The notes beneath the pieces are model-generated. The model saw only the letters and a list, made by a program, of their open reading frames with translations. It ran no database searches and was not told the origin of the DNA. A program made the position numbers and the translations under genes. Positions 11,197-22,789 of a stretch of 64,000 nucleotides of DNA are shown one piece after another. The DNA comes from Nilaparvata lugens (Eukaryota; Arthropoda; Insecta; Hemiptera; Delphacidae). The stretch covers positions 19,364,821 to 19,428,820 of the forward strand of contig NC_052515.1 in the NCBI RefSeq assembly GCF_014356525.2, read 5' to 3'. The first letter of the stretch is position 1, and each line of letters starts with the position of its first letter.

Positions 11197-11977
11197 CTAC
11201 AACAGTATAAAATATTAACAAATTTGCGAATATTGGAAATAATGGAAATATTATCAAATATAACTATCGATATTAAAACAGCATTGATGAAATAATGAAA
11301 GTACCAATGTTTCTAACTATACCTATGTATTGTTGAACAATATTAGTATAGTACCATAGGCCTATATGACCATAAAATTTCATAGTTATACAGAAATTCA
11401 ATCGATGATTCAGTTTGGTCTTGTTTGGAATATTGTTGAAAATAACATCAAAAATGTTTGATTAGTGGTGGCAGTGACAAAACAAATATTATTTATTACT
11501 TATTGATAATTCATTTAATAATGAATAACAACGCATGAAATGTAAGTTCTATTTTTTCGTTCGATTTCAGATGGATTTCGTTCCACCAGAATACTTGAAG
11601 ATTGAATTGGATAGCATTACAAAACTTCATTACATTTTATCGATTCATCCACAAATATGTGTTTTTTTCAAATCCTATATAAAAAATAATAATAATTCTC
11701 GATTCAACACAAAAATGAGAGCGCATCTTCATAATTCAGTAACACTGTTCTTCAATGAAATTACATGACACAGCTCAATTACTTTAATAAGCATTTTATA
11801 TGCAATATATCATTAATGGAAAAGTATGGATATGCAACACAGAAAAAGCTTTATTCAGTATCAACATTTGAATAATGAATAACGATTATTTTGTTAATAT
11901 TCAATTTCAATTTTGCATTCCTTAATGACGTCAATGCAACAATGCTGGCAGTTTGAAGTGATCTCAGTATGACCAAC
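11197..11977. other. Calpain intron 4
   Basis: About 780 bp of AT-rich sequence. I see no repeat or gene that I can name. Confidence 0.6.
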
Positions 11978-12095
11978 CTGAAATGGAAAATGCCTGCATA
12001 GTTGTCTTGGAAGCTCTGATCGTTGGGCACAACTTGCTGCAATAGGTGCTCGTGCAATGTCAGGTTCGCCACGGCCGCAATCAGCCAGCAATCAC
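11978..12095 (-). CDS. Calpain exon 4 (catalytic cysteine)
   Basis: Minus-strand exon with acceptor TTCAAG and donor GTTGGT. Joined to exon 3 it reads [19 protein letters not shown] and then [20 protein letters not shown]. The Cys in GDCWL (about residue 149) is the calpain nucleophile, and the preceding QGxLG comes from exon 3. The exon ends with two bases of an Arg codon completed in exon 5. The family normally uses this Cys with a His and an Asn about 150-180 residues later, and those exons are outside the window. Confidence 0.96.
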
Positions 12096-12555
12096 CTTGA
12101 AAATAAAACGTCCTCAACCTTCTAGTCGTGTCCCAGGGACTCATGCAATTCTTATTTTAGTTATAATACTGCTGCCGATCGCGTTACTATCTTTGTGATT
12201 AGCCTAATGCAAATTCATGCCAGTAGACACTTAACATTGGTGTAGTGGCTTGTTTTCGTGAAATGACGCTTTTGGGTCTCCATGACCCAAGAGTCTCTCG
12301 ACTAACATTGATTTTTCATTTCTTTCAAATGTACATTCTATGCAATAGGCTGGTGATTGGATTCAAACAGTTTCAAATAAGCACGTTTTGAACAGAGACT
12401 TCGAAGAATGTGGAAATCACCTTCTAGAACTCGATTTCAATGAAATTGGTGATGCTGAAGATAAATTCATAGTGCAAGTTAAGAACAATGACCCTGAGTA
12501 GGATGATAGTGAAACCAATGAACCTGATGTGATCCCAGGCACGCTAAACCACCCC

Positions 12556-12795
12556 TAAAAGTGAACTATATATATTATGACCTCCATGTTTTTTAGTAGT
12601 GTTTCATGTAGGTTCTATGATTTATGATAGTATTCATCACTATAATTTCTTAAATTTTGCAAAAAATGGGCAACATGTGCTTGAGGGTATGTTAAAAACT
12701 ATCCTAAGAGTGAACTATCACCATCCAATGTTTTTGGTATCTTTCTATTAGTGTTGCATGTAAGATCTATCATAGGATTCATCACTATAGTTTTA
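12556..12795. repeat. ~147-bp tandem duplication
   Basis: Two diverged units share 'ctaa(a/g)agtgaacta' near 12,556 and 12,703 and end in 'attcatcactata' near 12,640 and 12,785. Their centres (an 'atgttttt' stretch, then 'gtagg/gtaag ttctat/atctat') also align. No coding potential is seen. Confidence 0.6.
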
Positions 12796-13214
12796 TCATA
12801 ATTATTTTGAAATCTATTGGAATATTCAATGTGAAAGAAGTGGGTCCTCGGGACCTAGGTTCACAACTCACGTCAGAGAAAAATAGGGGCATGACTAGAA
12901 GGTTAAACTGAATTTCAAACAATGAATAAATCGGAACGTTATAACAATAGAAAGTGACAATAGAAACTGACAATAGAAAGTGATGATAAACATTGTTACA
13001 GTTAATATATATCATGATGAGAATATGATAGTATGAAAACAACATTCTTTATAAAAAAGATGTGAATTTCGGGTTGAGAGTGAGTACACTGTATTCGTTC
13101 ACCAGGGTCCTTTCAAGACCTAATAATAAATAATTTTTATTTTGTTGTTGAATACAACTTTCTTTCATGCTGAATGGATTCAACTCATTTCTCAGTAATC
13201 TATATAAGTATGTT

Positions 13215-13645
13215 TCAGCTTAGGGATTCAGGCCCCCCCAGGGGTCTCTGGGTTGCAGAGGCCCTTGAGACTCATCAAGGTGGAAGAAATTTTTGCTGTT
13301 GATTTGATTTCTATATTCATTCATTTTTCAAGGTCCAGGGCTCCAGAAGACTCTTAGACCAAGGGCCCTTATTACCCATCAAGAAAGAACTAGTTATTTT
13401 GGTCAAATGCAACATTCTTTCCTGCTGGACCTATCAACTTATTTATTATTCATTCATCCATTTCATTCATAAGGATGGTCCAGCCCAGGATTTCAGGGTC
13501 CCCCCTGAGCCCCCCAAGAGCTCCTGGGTCTTGGACACCCAAGGTCCCAAGGACTAATCAAAGTACAATTCTTTGTTGAACATTTTTTCTTGCTATTTGA
13601 ATTTTTTGTGCTAGGTCCAGGGCTCCAGGGCCCCCCAGGTCGCCG
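13215..13645. repeat. GC-rich degenerate tandem repeats
   Basis: Four blocks rich in 'ggtccagggctccagg', 'ggccccccagg' and 'aaggtccc' occur near 13,220, 13,330, 13,470 and 13,615, separated by AT-rich 'attcattcatttt'-type sequence. The spacing is about 115-145 bp. Translation gives scattered Gly-Pro runs but no sustained collagen frame. Related sequence is at 2,830-2,885 and 31,640-31,695. Confidence 0.55.
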
Positions 13646-14976
13646 GCGATCACTAACAAGCCGACCTTGCCAGTCTGGAGCTATTCCTACTATCTAGATC
13701 TATCAGTCCAAAATAATATTATATACTAGTATTTTGGAATTCACACATGTTTGAAGGAGGAACAGAATGGGGCAGCAGGGTGGCTGATGATTTACAGGTC
13801 ACTGTTGTCTATGAGACTGAGTCGCTTTTTTTTGTTTATATCTCTAGGGTCGTTTAGAAAGTACTGGCTACTTCTGGTTTGTTCATTGTGTCGATAATAG
13901 GGGAGAATCCTCCACCCTTCTGGATTGTTTTGGAATAAAAACGTTAGGGTTTATAATTATATAGAGGGATCTCTCGCCTAGTAAGTCAGTCAGTGATAAG
14001 CAAGTGAGTGATAAGCAAGACGTTCAGTGGTGAAGGAACAATGTCAGCCGTACCCAAAGCCTGGCAGTTCCTATTGATAATTGTAAGTGACAGTATAGTG
14101 GTAATTGTGATAATTGTATAGTGACAGTAAAGTGATAATTCTATAGTGACGGTATAGTGATAATTGTATAGTAACAGTATTGAAATTGTTATCTAGTGTA
14201 GTGACAATAATTATCATTGTTGTGACAGTTGTATCAAAATACAAGATACAGGACGGTGATATGGATACATGATATGCAAACTGCAATACAGCGAGTCCTG
14301 GTATAAGATACTGACAGTGATAGTGTTGCATACTGTAATGAATTGTGAATATTAAATAACTGTGTGTATAAATGATACTTGTTAGTTGAGTGAATAAATT
14401 GCCTGTAGTTGAGTCAATTGTCTATTATATTGTGAGTCAATTGTTCCTCTATTTAGTTTAGAGTAAAATGAAGTGCAATTATAACTGCAAGTCTTGTCTG
14501 CTCATTCTATAGTATTCTAGAACCCACAAGAACTAGTTTTGTAGAGGGAAAATCCGTGACAGTACATTCACGTATCTAGCATGAAGAGGTTTCTCATTAC
14601 AGAAAAATATTTCTGTTGATGATGTTGTTGAATTATTCGTGCACACACCGGTGTGTTATAAGTAATAATTAGATATCTCTTCTAATAATAATTATATAGG
14701 CTTACAGTCTTATCATTACAAATGAATTTCCATCTCTCCAAATATAAAATGAAGCAGAGAGCATCAACATTATGGAAGATCAATTCAATTTCAAAAATTT
14801 CGAACTTGGAACATAATATTTACATGGAATTTTGTCATTCAACATGAAGTGGAAGTCGTCTTTTTACATCTTGCACACTAGGAACAGTTTCCATACATCA
14901 CACATTTTCGAATAATATTATTACCATATAATTATTTGTTCTCCAAATTATCATCGATGTAGTTGATTCTACTCAC

Positions 14977-15046
14977 CAAGCTTTCCTTGATTCACATCAA
15001 ATCTATTGGCCCCTTTCACGAAAAATTTTGGATCATCGACAATTTC
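14977..15046 (-). CDS. Calpain exon 3
   Basis: A 70-bp minus-strand exon with acceptor CTTCAG and consensus donor GTGAGT. It encodes EIVDDPKFFVKGANRFDV and then NQGKL plus the first base of the Gly codon before the catalytic Asp-Cys. The R.D..QG.LGDCW motif across exons 3 and 4 is diagnostic for calpains. Both neighbouring junctions are in phase. Confidence 0.94.
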
Positions 15047-15279
15047 CTGAAGGAAGAATAATAATGTAAGTTGATGGACGGGTAGGCTACTACCACACAG
15101 TACAAAAATAGGAGTCAATAAAAATAGAATAGGCTACATACTATTTCCTTCTCCCCCACCTCCTGTCTAAAGTGCTTACTTTACTCCCTAGAACATAATA
15201 CTAAAGTGTCACTTTTTTGCTCTTTGCTTGGAAAAACAGGAAAACTTCCTAGAGCGTAAAAGTAACTCCATTAAATAAT

Positions 15280-18200
15280 TTGTCTTTTAACAAATTAAAC
15301 ATTGAAATTATGGAATCAGACTCATTGATACTTAATATTAAAAATCCTATCACTAAAAATGAGATCAATTTAATTGCAATATACAGATCACCCTCTCTAT
15401 CAGCAAATCTTTTTTTGAATGCTTTGGAAAGTACTTTAGAAAGACTGCTCGCACATAAAAATATAATTCTAATTGGTGATATCAATATCAATCTAAAACA
15501 GACTACCGCTATTTCTATTGATTATTTCAACATATTGTCTTCAAACGGTTTCGTCTCCTATATAAATAAACCTACTCGAGTCCAAAATCAATCAGAATCG
15601 TGCATTGATCATATCTTTTTCAAAAATAGTTCCTTCAAAGCTGAAGATTTGATAGGTGCTATTTTCAAGACCGATATAACTGACCATTACAGCACCAGTA
15701 TCCATATTAAAACCGCAGACGGTGGTTCTGATAGGCCTAATTTAGCAAACACTATTACTGAAAAAATTGTTTTCAATAAATTAATTTCAAATCTTGAAAA
15801 TGAAGATTGGGAGGAGGTAATAAATAATAATAACATCCATACACTAGTACACTCTTTTGAACAAAAACTTTCAACCCATATTGAAAATGCAACTATCAAA
15901 ATAAAGACATCACACAGAAATAAACCACTAAAGAACTGGATCACCACCGGACTAATAAGAGCTATTCAAACCAGAAATAAAATGCACAAAAAACTACAGA
16001 AGTAACCACATAATAACGAAATGAAACAATGCTACACTCGCTATAGAAACGTCCTAAACAAATTACTGAAAGAAACCAAGATTAGGTATTACAGAAATAA
16101 ATTGGAGCAAAGTAGAGGTAACTCCAGGAAGACATGGAATACCATAAATGAAATACTTGATGTAGAAAAGAAAAATTCAAAGACTGATATTGATCCTGAA
16201 ATTTTAAATAAACATTTTTCGTCTATCGGGAGAGTACTCGCAGAAGAACTGAATAAAGAAAATAAAAACATCCCTCCTCCAACTGGTCAAAATTCCCGTT
16301 TTTCACGAATAGGTTTCCCAAATTCTTTTTTCCTTTTCCCGACAAATGAGGAAGAAATTATCAAAACAATTAAAGACCTCAAATCCAGCTCAGCACCAGG
16401 AATTAATAACATAAATAATAGCTGTCTAAAAATCATTGCCCACTATATTGCTAAACCTTTAAAAATAATAATTAATAAATGCTTTGATGAAGGTTTCTTT
16501 CCGGAGGAGTTCAAGGTGGCTAAAGTCATACCTTTACATAAATCGGGAGATGTTGACGATCCCAATAACTACCGCCCAATAAGCTTGCTAAGTGGATTTT
16601 CAAAGATCATGGAAAAGCTTATTAAAAAGCGGCTAGTACAATACATGGTTGTGAGAAAGGTGATTCACCCTAACCAGTTTGGATTTCAAGAAGGAAAAAA
16701 CACAGAAGACGCTATTTCGTTATTAGTAAAAACTTTAACTGAAAATTTTAGTAATAATAAAAAATCTATTGCAATTTTTATTGACTTGAAAAAAGCATTC
16801 GATACTGTCCCACACACCAAACTGTTGGAAAAGCTCAATAGAATTGGAATTCGAGGTTTGCCCCTGAAACTTTTTACAAGCTACCTTGAAGGTCGCTCTC
16901 AAATATTATCAATTGAAAATAAATCCAGTACTGAAAATCTTTTAGATTACGGCTTACCGCAGGGGACTGTACTCTCACCAATTTTATTCATACTATACAT
17001 TAATGACCTCCTGAATCTCGACTTGCAAAATGGTCAAACAATCTCATTTGCCGACGACACCACTTTAGTTTTTTCGGGTGATAACTGGGAGAGTACTAAA
17101 ATATCAGCTGAGAAGGGTATTTCCAGGGTCAAGAACTGGCTTGACTATCATACCCTGACTCTGAATCATAAAAAATCTTCATTCATGACCTTCACACCAA
17201 ATGCTGCTACTCAACCTGTAAACCGAATAAACTTGAAAATTCATAATATCAAATGTAATAAAATAGGTTTGAATGATTGTGACTGTCCTAAACTAGAGGA
17301 CTCTAAAACCGTTAAATACCTGGGAATAATTGTTGAACGTCATCTGAGATGGGATTCCCAGATCCAATCTCTATGTCACAAGGTCAAGTATCTAACAAAT
17401 AAATTTTACAAAATGAGCCAGTTGAAAATGCAACAAATTACTAGAATGGCCTACTTTGCTTACGCACAATCTGTGTTGCAATATGGAATTAGGGTATGGG
17501 GGGGTACTGCTGAATGTCATATAAACAAGATCTTCAATGTTCAAAAACATATAATAAAAGTGGCACTAAGCAAACCAAGGCTGTATCCTACTAGAATTCT
17601 CTTCCAGGAATCTAACATACTTACAATCAAACAGCTCTACTTGAAAAATTTAATTTCATATTTATTAAAAAACAAAAATCTTTTCAATACCCGAATTACT
17701 CCATATAACACGCGCCAAACTTACAGGAGATCTGACTTACCTGAAACTAATCTAACAGTATGTAGAATGCAATTTCCGTATAGATGTGACAAACTAGTAA
17801 ATATTATACCACAAGACTTCATATCAGACAATCAAAATTGCTATAAGAGAAAAGAAATCTTATCATGGATCAAAACATCACCTGACGTTTTCAGTAATCA
17901 AAGGCAGTAGCTTATAACAAATTCTAAATTTACGTTTCTCCACTCACCTCTTCTCATCACCAGTTGACTTGTGCATTCACTGTGCTTCTTCTCTTTCTCA
18001 GGTTTTCCCTCTTATATTGTAGAAAAAAAAAACTGTTCTGAATTTCACTCTGTATTTCAAATTTATTTTACCATTAGGCTATTCTTAGTCATTTATTATA
18101 TTCTATTTTATAAATATTTTTTCTTTTCTACGTTTCTCAATCTTTATATTCTCTTACTCATGCTCGCAAACAGACGAAAGTCTTGCGAGCTACACATTCT

Positions 18201-18290
18201 TTTGTACTCTTTATTTATTTTGTATTTTTGTGTATTTAAACTATGTAAAATGTGCAAAGAATGAATAAATCGAATTGAATTGAATTGAAT
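15280..18290 (+). mobile_element. LINE (CR1/Jockey-group), 5'-truncated, one nonsense codon
   Basis: A single frame runs from 15,280 to 17,910, broken only by TAA at 16,003-16,005. The upstream part keeps the C-terminal half of an APE-type endonuclease (AIYRSPS, GDININL, SCIDHIF). The downstream 629 codons hold the reverse transcriptase: LHKSGDVDDPNNYRPISLLS, FIDLKKAFDTVP, GLPQGTVLSPILF and the catalytic FADD at residues 343-346. A CR1-type C-terminal region follows (LQYGIRVWGG). The 3' UTR ends with AATAAA (18,264) and a GAATT tandem tail (18,271-18,290) and has no poly(A), as in CR1-related clades. The endonuclease N-terminus and 5' UTR are absent. The insertion looks fairly young. I cannot assign a subfamily by eye. 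Confidence 0.88.
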
Positions 18291-18849
18291 AACATGAGAA
18301 GCATCTCTATTTTAGAAACGTACATTTAAAATAGGTTAGAAGGTCTGAGCTCAGATGAGGAAGCATATAGAGTAGTCATTAAACCAACTAAATTCAATAC
18401 CTCAGCCAGACATTTGATCAATATAAGAAATTTATGTTTGTACGCTTAAATTATTACAAATTCCATATCAATATACTAAAAAAATGTATAAATATTTTTT
18501 TTTTATATCCCATGTTATTCAAAATACCAGCCAACGAATATTCCTCATTAACTAATCAAATTCGGAACGGGAACTTCATCATAGTTGTAGTTGTGCCGGC
18601 CATTGTTGTTACAACTTTTGCTGACAGATAGCGCATAGCGCTGTCGGCGGAGAACTGTGATTACAAGCCAGCCCAGCTGTTTACTTTTTAGATTAGCCTA
18701 TGTTGTAACACATTGTTTGGTAACATACGTTAAAAAAAAATTATTTTCAGTTTTTATAAAAATGTAGGTGGAGGAAAAATGTTGTGTATATAGGGATGTC
18801 AATGTTATGCCGTTATCTACGTTCGTTTCTGTTAACTCAGCACCACAAT

Positions 18850-18945
18850 TACCAGTCTAGAACTGTGAGTATAGAATGAAATACATTCTATGCATTCTTA
18901 CATTTTATACATTCTTATATTCTATACTCACTGGTCTAGATGGCG
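18850..18945. repeat. Short inverted repeat
   Basis: The arm 'tctagaactgtgagtatag' pairs with 'ctatactcactggtctaga' at about 20 of 22 positions over a ~50-bp loop containing 'attctatgcattcttac' repeats. It may be a small MITE. Confidence 0.5.
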
Positions 18946-19339
18946 CAATATTTGCAATAGTGCTGATGTCATCTCCTTGAAATGCACTCAGAACTTTGAA
19001 AAGACTTCAGAAATCAGAAATAAACAAGCACCATCTATTCACTCTCTGTCTAATTATTCCTCTTCTCTTCTCTTTCTCTATCATAAGTAGAATATCTACT
19101 TATGAAGTAAAAATAGTTGGCTGTATTTCATTTAGTAGTGGTTCAGCTTTTGAAAAAAAAATACTCCTAATCTTGAAAACATTTATAGAAGTGGAAAGTT
19201 TCAATTTTAATATTATTTCTCCATTTCAATAATATCCTCTCCCACTATAATGAGACCTTTTCCATCTTCACAAACTGTTACTGAACATGTAATTGAGGAG
19301 GAACAAGTGGTTAAAAATGCATGAAACTGATTAATGCCA

Positions 19340-19560
19340 ATCCCGGGATCAGTGCCGGAATTGATATTGGATAATACTGAAATACCGGGATTGGAAATCA
19401 GTCCCGGGATTAACATCCCTATGTGTATATCACGAATGAAACATGTTTTTTCTCCCTCAGGAAAATTGTTGCCCTCAGCTTCGCCTCGGGCTTCAAACTT
19501 TTCCCTCAGGGAGAAAAAACAGTACTTTTCACTCTCGATATACAAATAGCTATTATACAA
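19340..19560. repeat. Stem-loop repeat with CTCAGG arms
   Basis: The left arm 'gttttttctccctcagg' (from 19,445) pairs with the right arm 'ccctcagggagaaaaaac' (ending 19,520), with a GC-rich loop ('cagcttcgcctcgggctt'). Just upstream, 'tcccgggatcagtgccgg' and 'cagtcccgggatta' form a second imperfect dyad. There is no ORF of note. Confidence 0.45.
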
Positions 19561-19908
19561 CACATGATCATGTGCGCATGTTATTAGTTACTATCAAGTG
19601 CTATTACCAATATATCATGTAATAATTCCTAATTGCAATAATCCAAGCTATTCTTAGAGACACTCTTACAATGAAATAAAAATTCCCTGTCCGCATCTAC
19701 TAGGATAATTATCCGAATTTTATTCGAAAATCATGTCGAAATTTCACAGGTTTGATGAAGTATAAATCATAGCAAATCAAAGTCCATAATAAGGAAATAA
19801 ATTAATTTTAGCTTTTTTGTCTTCTTCATTAGCTTTTTATAGTCTTCTTCAGATTTTTTTATGAGGGTGATAAGGCTTGTGCGTGGGTGATGAGAAATGA
19901 ATGGTCCT

Positions 19909-20090
19909 ACAGTTTTAGGTGGTTTCCGAGCCACCGAGAAGTGATTTCACAACTCATGAATCACATTCAGAGGAGTTGGCGGCTCAAGGAGTTGACCCTT
20001 CCAACGGCAGAAGCAGGCGCATGATTCTTAAACTTTTCTTAGCGCAACAGTACCTTGCTTATCAGCGCGACCACTGAGTCAAACCGCTCC
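19909..20090. repeat. Dispersed repeat, copy upstream of exon 2
   Basis: This aligns in direct orientation with 21,685-21,865: shared 'ctacagttttaggtgg', 'ctcatgaatca(c/t)att', 'ggagttggc', 'gcaggcg' and 'cttatcagcgc'. The two copies bracket calpain exon 2. I cannot assign the family; a SINE-like origin is possible. Confidence 0.6.
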
Positions 20091-20523
20091 ATTAGAATGA
20101 TAAATTATTGAAGTGAGAGAATTTTTACATAGACTAAACCTACAGGGGGGACATGCTTTCTCTTTTATTTCATATTATATTTCTGATAGTTGAACTCTCC
20201 AAGTTTAATCAATTTGAAAGTTGAATTTCATAATAGTCTAAATTGATGGTCAATTGAAATATATGGTACTTAATGGAAAACGTTATTTTTATCATTCCTT
20301 TAATTATCGGAAACACTGAATTGGCATTTGTGGTGCAGATGTCCCATTTTTTCTCATGCTATATGCTTGAGAATTTTTGCTTCCTCTTCCTTTTCAAAAT
20401 TCTCTCAACATACATCCTACATGCACACAACAAATAGTAGATAGCGATTTATTTAATTTTAATTCGCTGAGTTATCACACTCTACAGCAAATCAAAGCTG
20501 TAAATTAAGATGTAGTGACTAAC

Positions 20524-20724
20524 CTTGGGCCTTTTCCACTCGATAGATTTGACGAGGAGCGATTTACTGATACTGGGCGATTTGCTGAAAACGAGCGACG
20601 ATTTGACCGCATCGAACTCACAGTCCTCGAACAACTGACCGCTGGCCAAACATGAGTCGCGGATCTTGTAGAAGTCCTGAACGTCATTGGCCCGCGGACG
20701 GAAGCCTGAGCCCTTCTCTCCAAC
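20524..20724 (-). CDS. Calpain exon 2
   Basis: A 201-bp minus-strand exon with acceptor ATTTAG and donor GTTAGT, phase 0 at both ends. It encodes 67 residues beginning VGEKGSGFRPRANDVQDFYK and continuing IRDSCLASGQLFEDCEFDAV, then KSSLVFSKSPSISKSLLVK and SIEWKRPK. The L..G.LFED..F motif and the following W.RP (with EI..DPKF in exon 3) are standard for the start of the calpain protease core. Joined to exon 1 it reads AKFKV-VGEKG without a frame break. Confidence 0.94.
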
Positions 20725-21684
20725 CTAAATCACAACAGAAAAGCGCAATATTAGATGATATTATGTGATCGAATGGGCCAATGTAGGAACACAGCAATGT
20801 GAAAATAATTCAAAATAATTGATGTGGTAGATATATGCAATGATCAAATTGGCCAATGAATAAGCACAGCATTGGAAAAATAATTCAAAATATTAAGCTG
20901 CATACAGATTTGAGCACCATGAACACGCACATTTCACTTTTTATCAGCTTATTATCACTGATTATATCTGTATCTTAATTAATGTTTCTGTTCAAATACA
21001 GCTATAATCATCTGATGCAAAGTGATGCTGCTATAACAAGGAGGACATAATAGTAGCTTACGTCACAAGGATGGGAAGGGGCCTTTTGCAGTCGAGAATG
21101 ATGGTTCTAGTTAGCTGAGACTAGAATTTCATTCGAGCACTGCAAAAGTCATTCACGTCCAAGTAGCATACACTATTCTTTGTCATAACAATCTAAAGAA
21201 GAATAATTGAACAATATAAAACATTACATGCTTGTGCTAAAGATACTACATGCATTCTATAAACATTACCTAGTTTACAAATTCCAAATCAGGAATTTTG
21301 CGGAAGTTGACAAAACTTCCACCTTGAGCGCTGAAGGTGGTTTTTTAGTAGCAGTTTTGCTGTTCCTATTTCGGAACTAGGAAACATACTTGACTGTAAA
21401 GAAAACATGTGTTTTCATTATAGTTGAGTATGCTGTTATGAGAATCATATGTTTGATTGTTCTGCAAACAGCTGTTTACCGGTTTGATTTCATGCATGGA
21501 AAACAGCTGTGATTGAATGATTATGACAAAAAATAACGAAATGATACATCAGATGTTCATGTTTAAACAATAATTATTGATAGTGAAGTTAGTAGGAGAA
21601 AAATTATCCAAGAATTACATTTGTACTTCTTCAATAACAAGAATTGTAAGATGAATGATGAGGTGTTCAATACTGAGCATAGTG

Positions 21685-21865
21685 GACCTACAGTTTTAGG
21701 TGGAATCCAAACCATTGGGAAGTGGTTTTTCATCTCATGAATCATATTCGGTGGAGTTGGCTTAAGAGGTCACGATTACAATGGGAGTAGCAGGCGTATG
21801 TTTCTTCAAATAACTTATCTAAGCGATATCTTATCAGCGCAAACAATAAGTCAAACTGTTTCTCA
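21685..21865. repeat. Dispersed repeat, copy beyond exon 2
   Basis: This is the direct-orientation relative of 19,909-20,090 (shared phrases given there). The two are clearly diverged, so they are old insertions and not a recent duplication of the exon. Confidence 0.6.
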
Positions 21866-22329
21866 GATATATAATAGGCTATTATTATATTTAAGGAGGT
21901 ACAATATTATGAATAAATGTAAATATTATTAATATTCAAATATTTCAATTAATCAATGGATCAGACAAATAACAGACATAATTATTCATTCATCAAAATG
22001 TACATGTGCATTGAATACTGTCACTGTTATAATATGACTATACTTTCCATTTCAGATTATGCGAAACAAAACACTTCAGAAGAAAAAATCAATACAGATA
22101 ATGCACGTTATACAAATTCACTTTATTCGAACAGGAAAGTCTTTCTTGAATTTGAGGTCCCAGTCATTACACAGGATCATGTAAAAAGAACATCATACTT
22201 TATATAATAAAAAATAAAACCAATCAAAACTCATTGAGCTAGCCAAGCAAGTACTATCGAGTCCATTCGAGAAACTCAATTGTCAAGGGAAAGGAGCATT
22301 CAAGATATTCATCAGATGTAGAGAGTTTG

Positions 22330-22620
22330 TACCGCAGCCTTCAAGAATAAAGTCAAGCTGGAAGATGTGACTGAAACAATAAGAAGATTGAAGTCGAAAT
22401 AGGCAGGACATATTTCAAGACTACAAGATGTAAGATGAACGTAGGAGATAAATATGATTGGGAGCAAACATTGAGAAAGAAGAACGTCAGCAGACCAAGG
22501 ATAAGGTGGAAGGACGACATCGTCAGAATGGCTGGAGCGAATTGGATGTCAGTTGTCTCAGGCACAGCCTGAGGGAGGTCTATGCTCGGTGACGGTCTCA
22601 CTTTCCAAAACATTGATCAA
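22330..22620 (+). pseudogene. LINE 3' coding-end fragment
   Basis: In broken frames the plus strand gives the C-terminal pattern common in RTE-like reverse transcriptases: an 'aggcaggacatatttcaaga' stretch (AGH-like), 'agaccaaggataaggtgga' (GRPRIRWKDDI) and 'ggagcgaattggatg' (AG-NWM). Only about 90 codons are represented and several frames are needed, so it is a dead fragment. Confidence 0.6.
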
Positions 22621-22789
22621 ATTCATAAGAAAAAGACTGTCGAGAAATTTCATCATCACATTTTTTGTTTAAGTTGTGAATCGTATTATTTCTATATGTG
22701 ACTGGAGCACTGATAATTTTGTATGTTTTGGAGAAAAATATAGGCTTTATTAATTAATAATCTAACGATATGCAGGCATACATCTTCCA

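Larger units (their letters stand above)
12096..14976. other. Calpain intron 3
   Basis: About 2.9 kb. It holds a ~147-bp direct duplication (12,556-12,795), GC-rich repeats (13,215-13,645) and short repeats of the 'gtgataattgtatagtgaca' type (14,095-14,200). The stretch 13,740-14,570 has some LTR-like traits (AATAAA, TG/CA-rich edges), but I could not define ends. The stretch 12,390-12,500 gives a short acidic open reading that might be transposase debris. Confidence 0.5.
15047..20523. other. Calpain intron 2
   Basis: About 5.5 kb, invaded on the plus strand (antisense to calpain) by the LINE at 15,280-18,290. It also holds fold-back sequences at 18,850-18,945 and 19,430-19,535 and a dispersed repeat at 19,909-20,090. 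No host coding sequence is visible besides the flanking exons. Confidence 0.6.

Noticed and set aside
13740..14570. Solo LTR
   Set aside because: AATAAA and LTR-like composition are present, but no matching ends or target duplication could be found.
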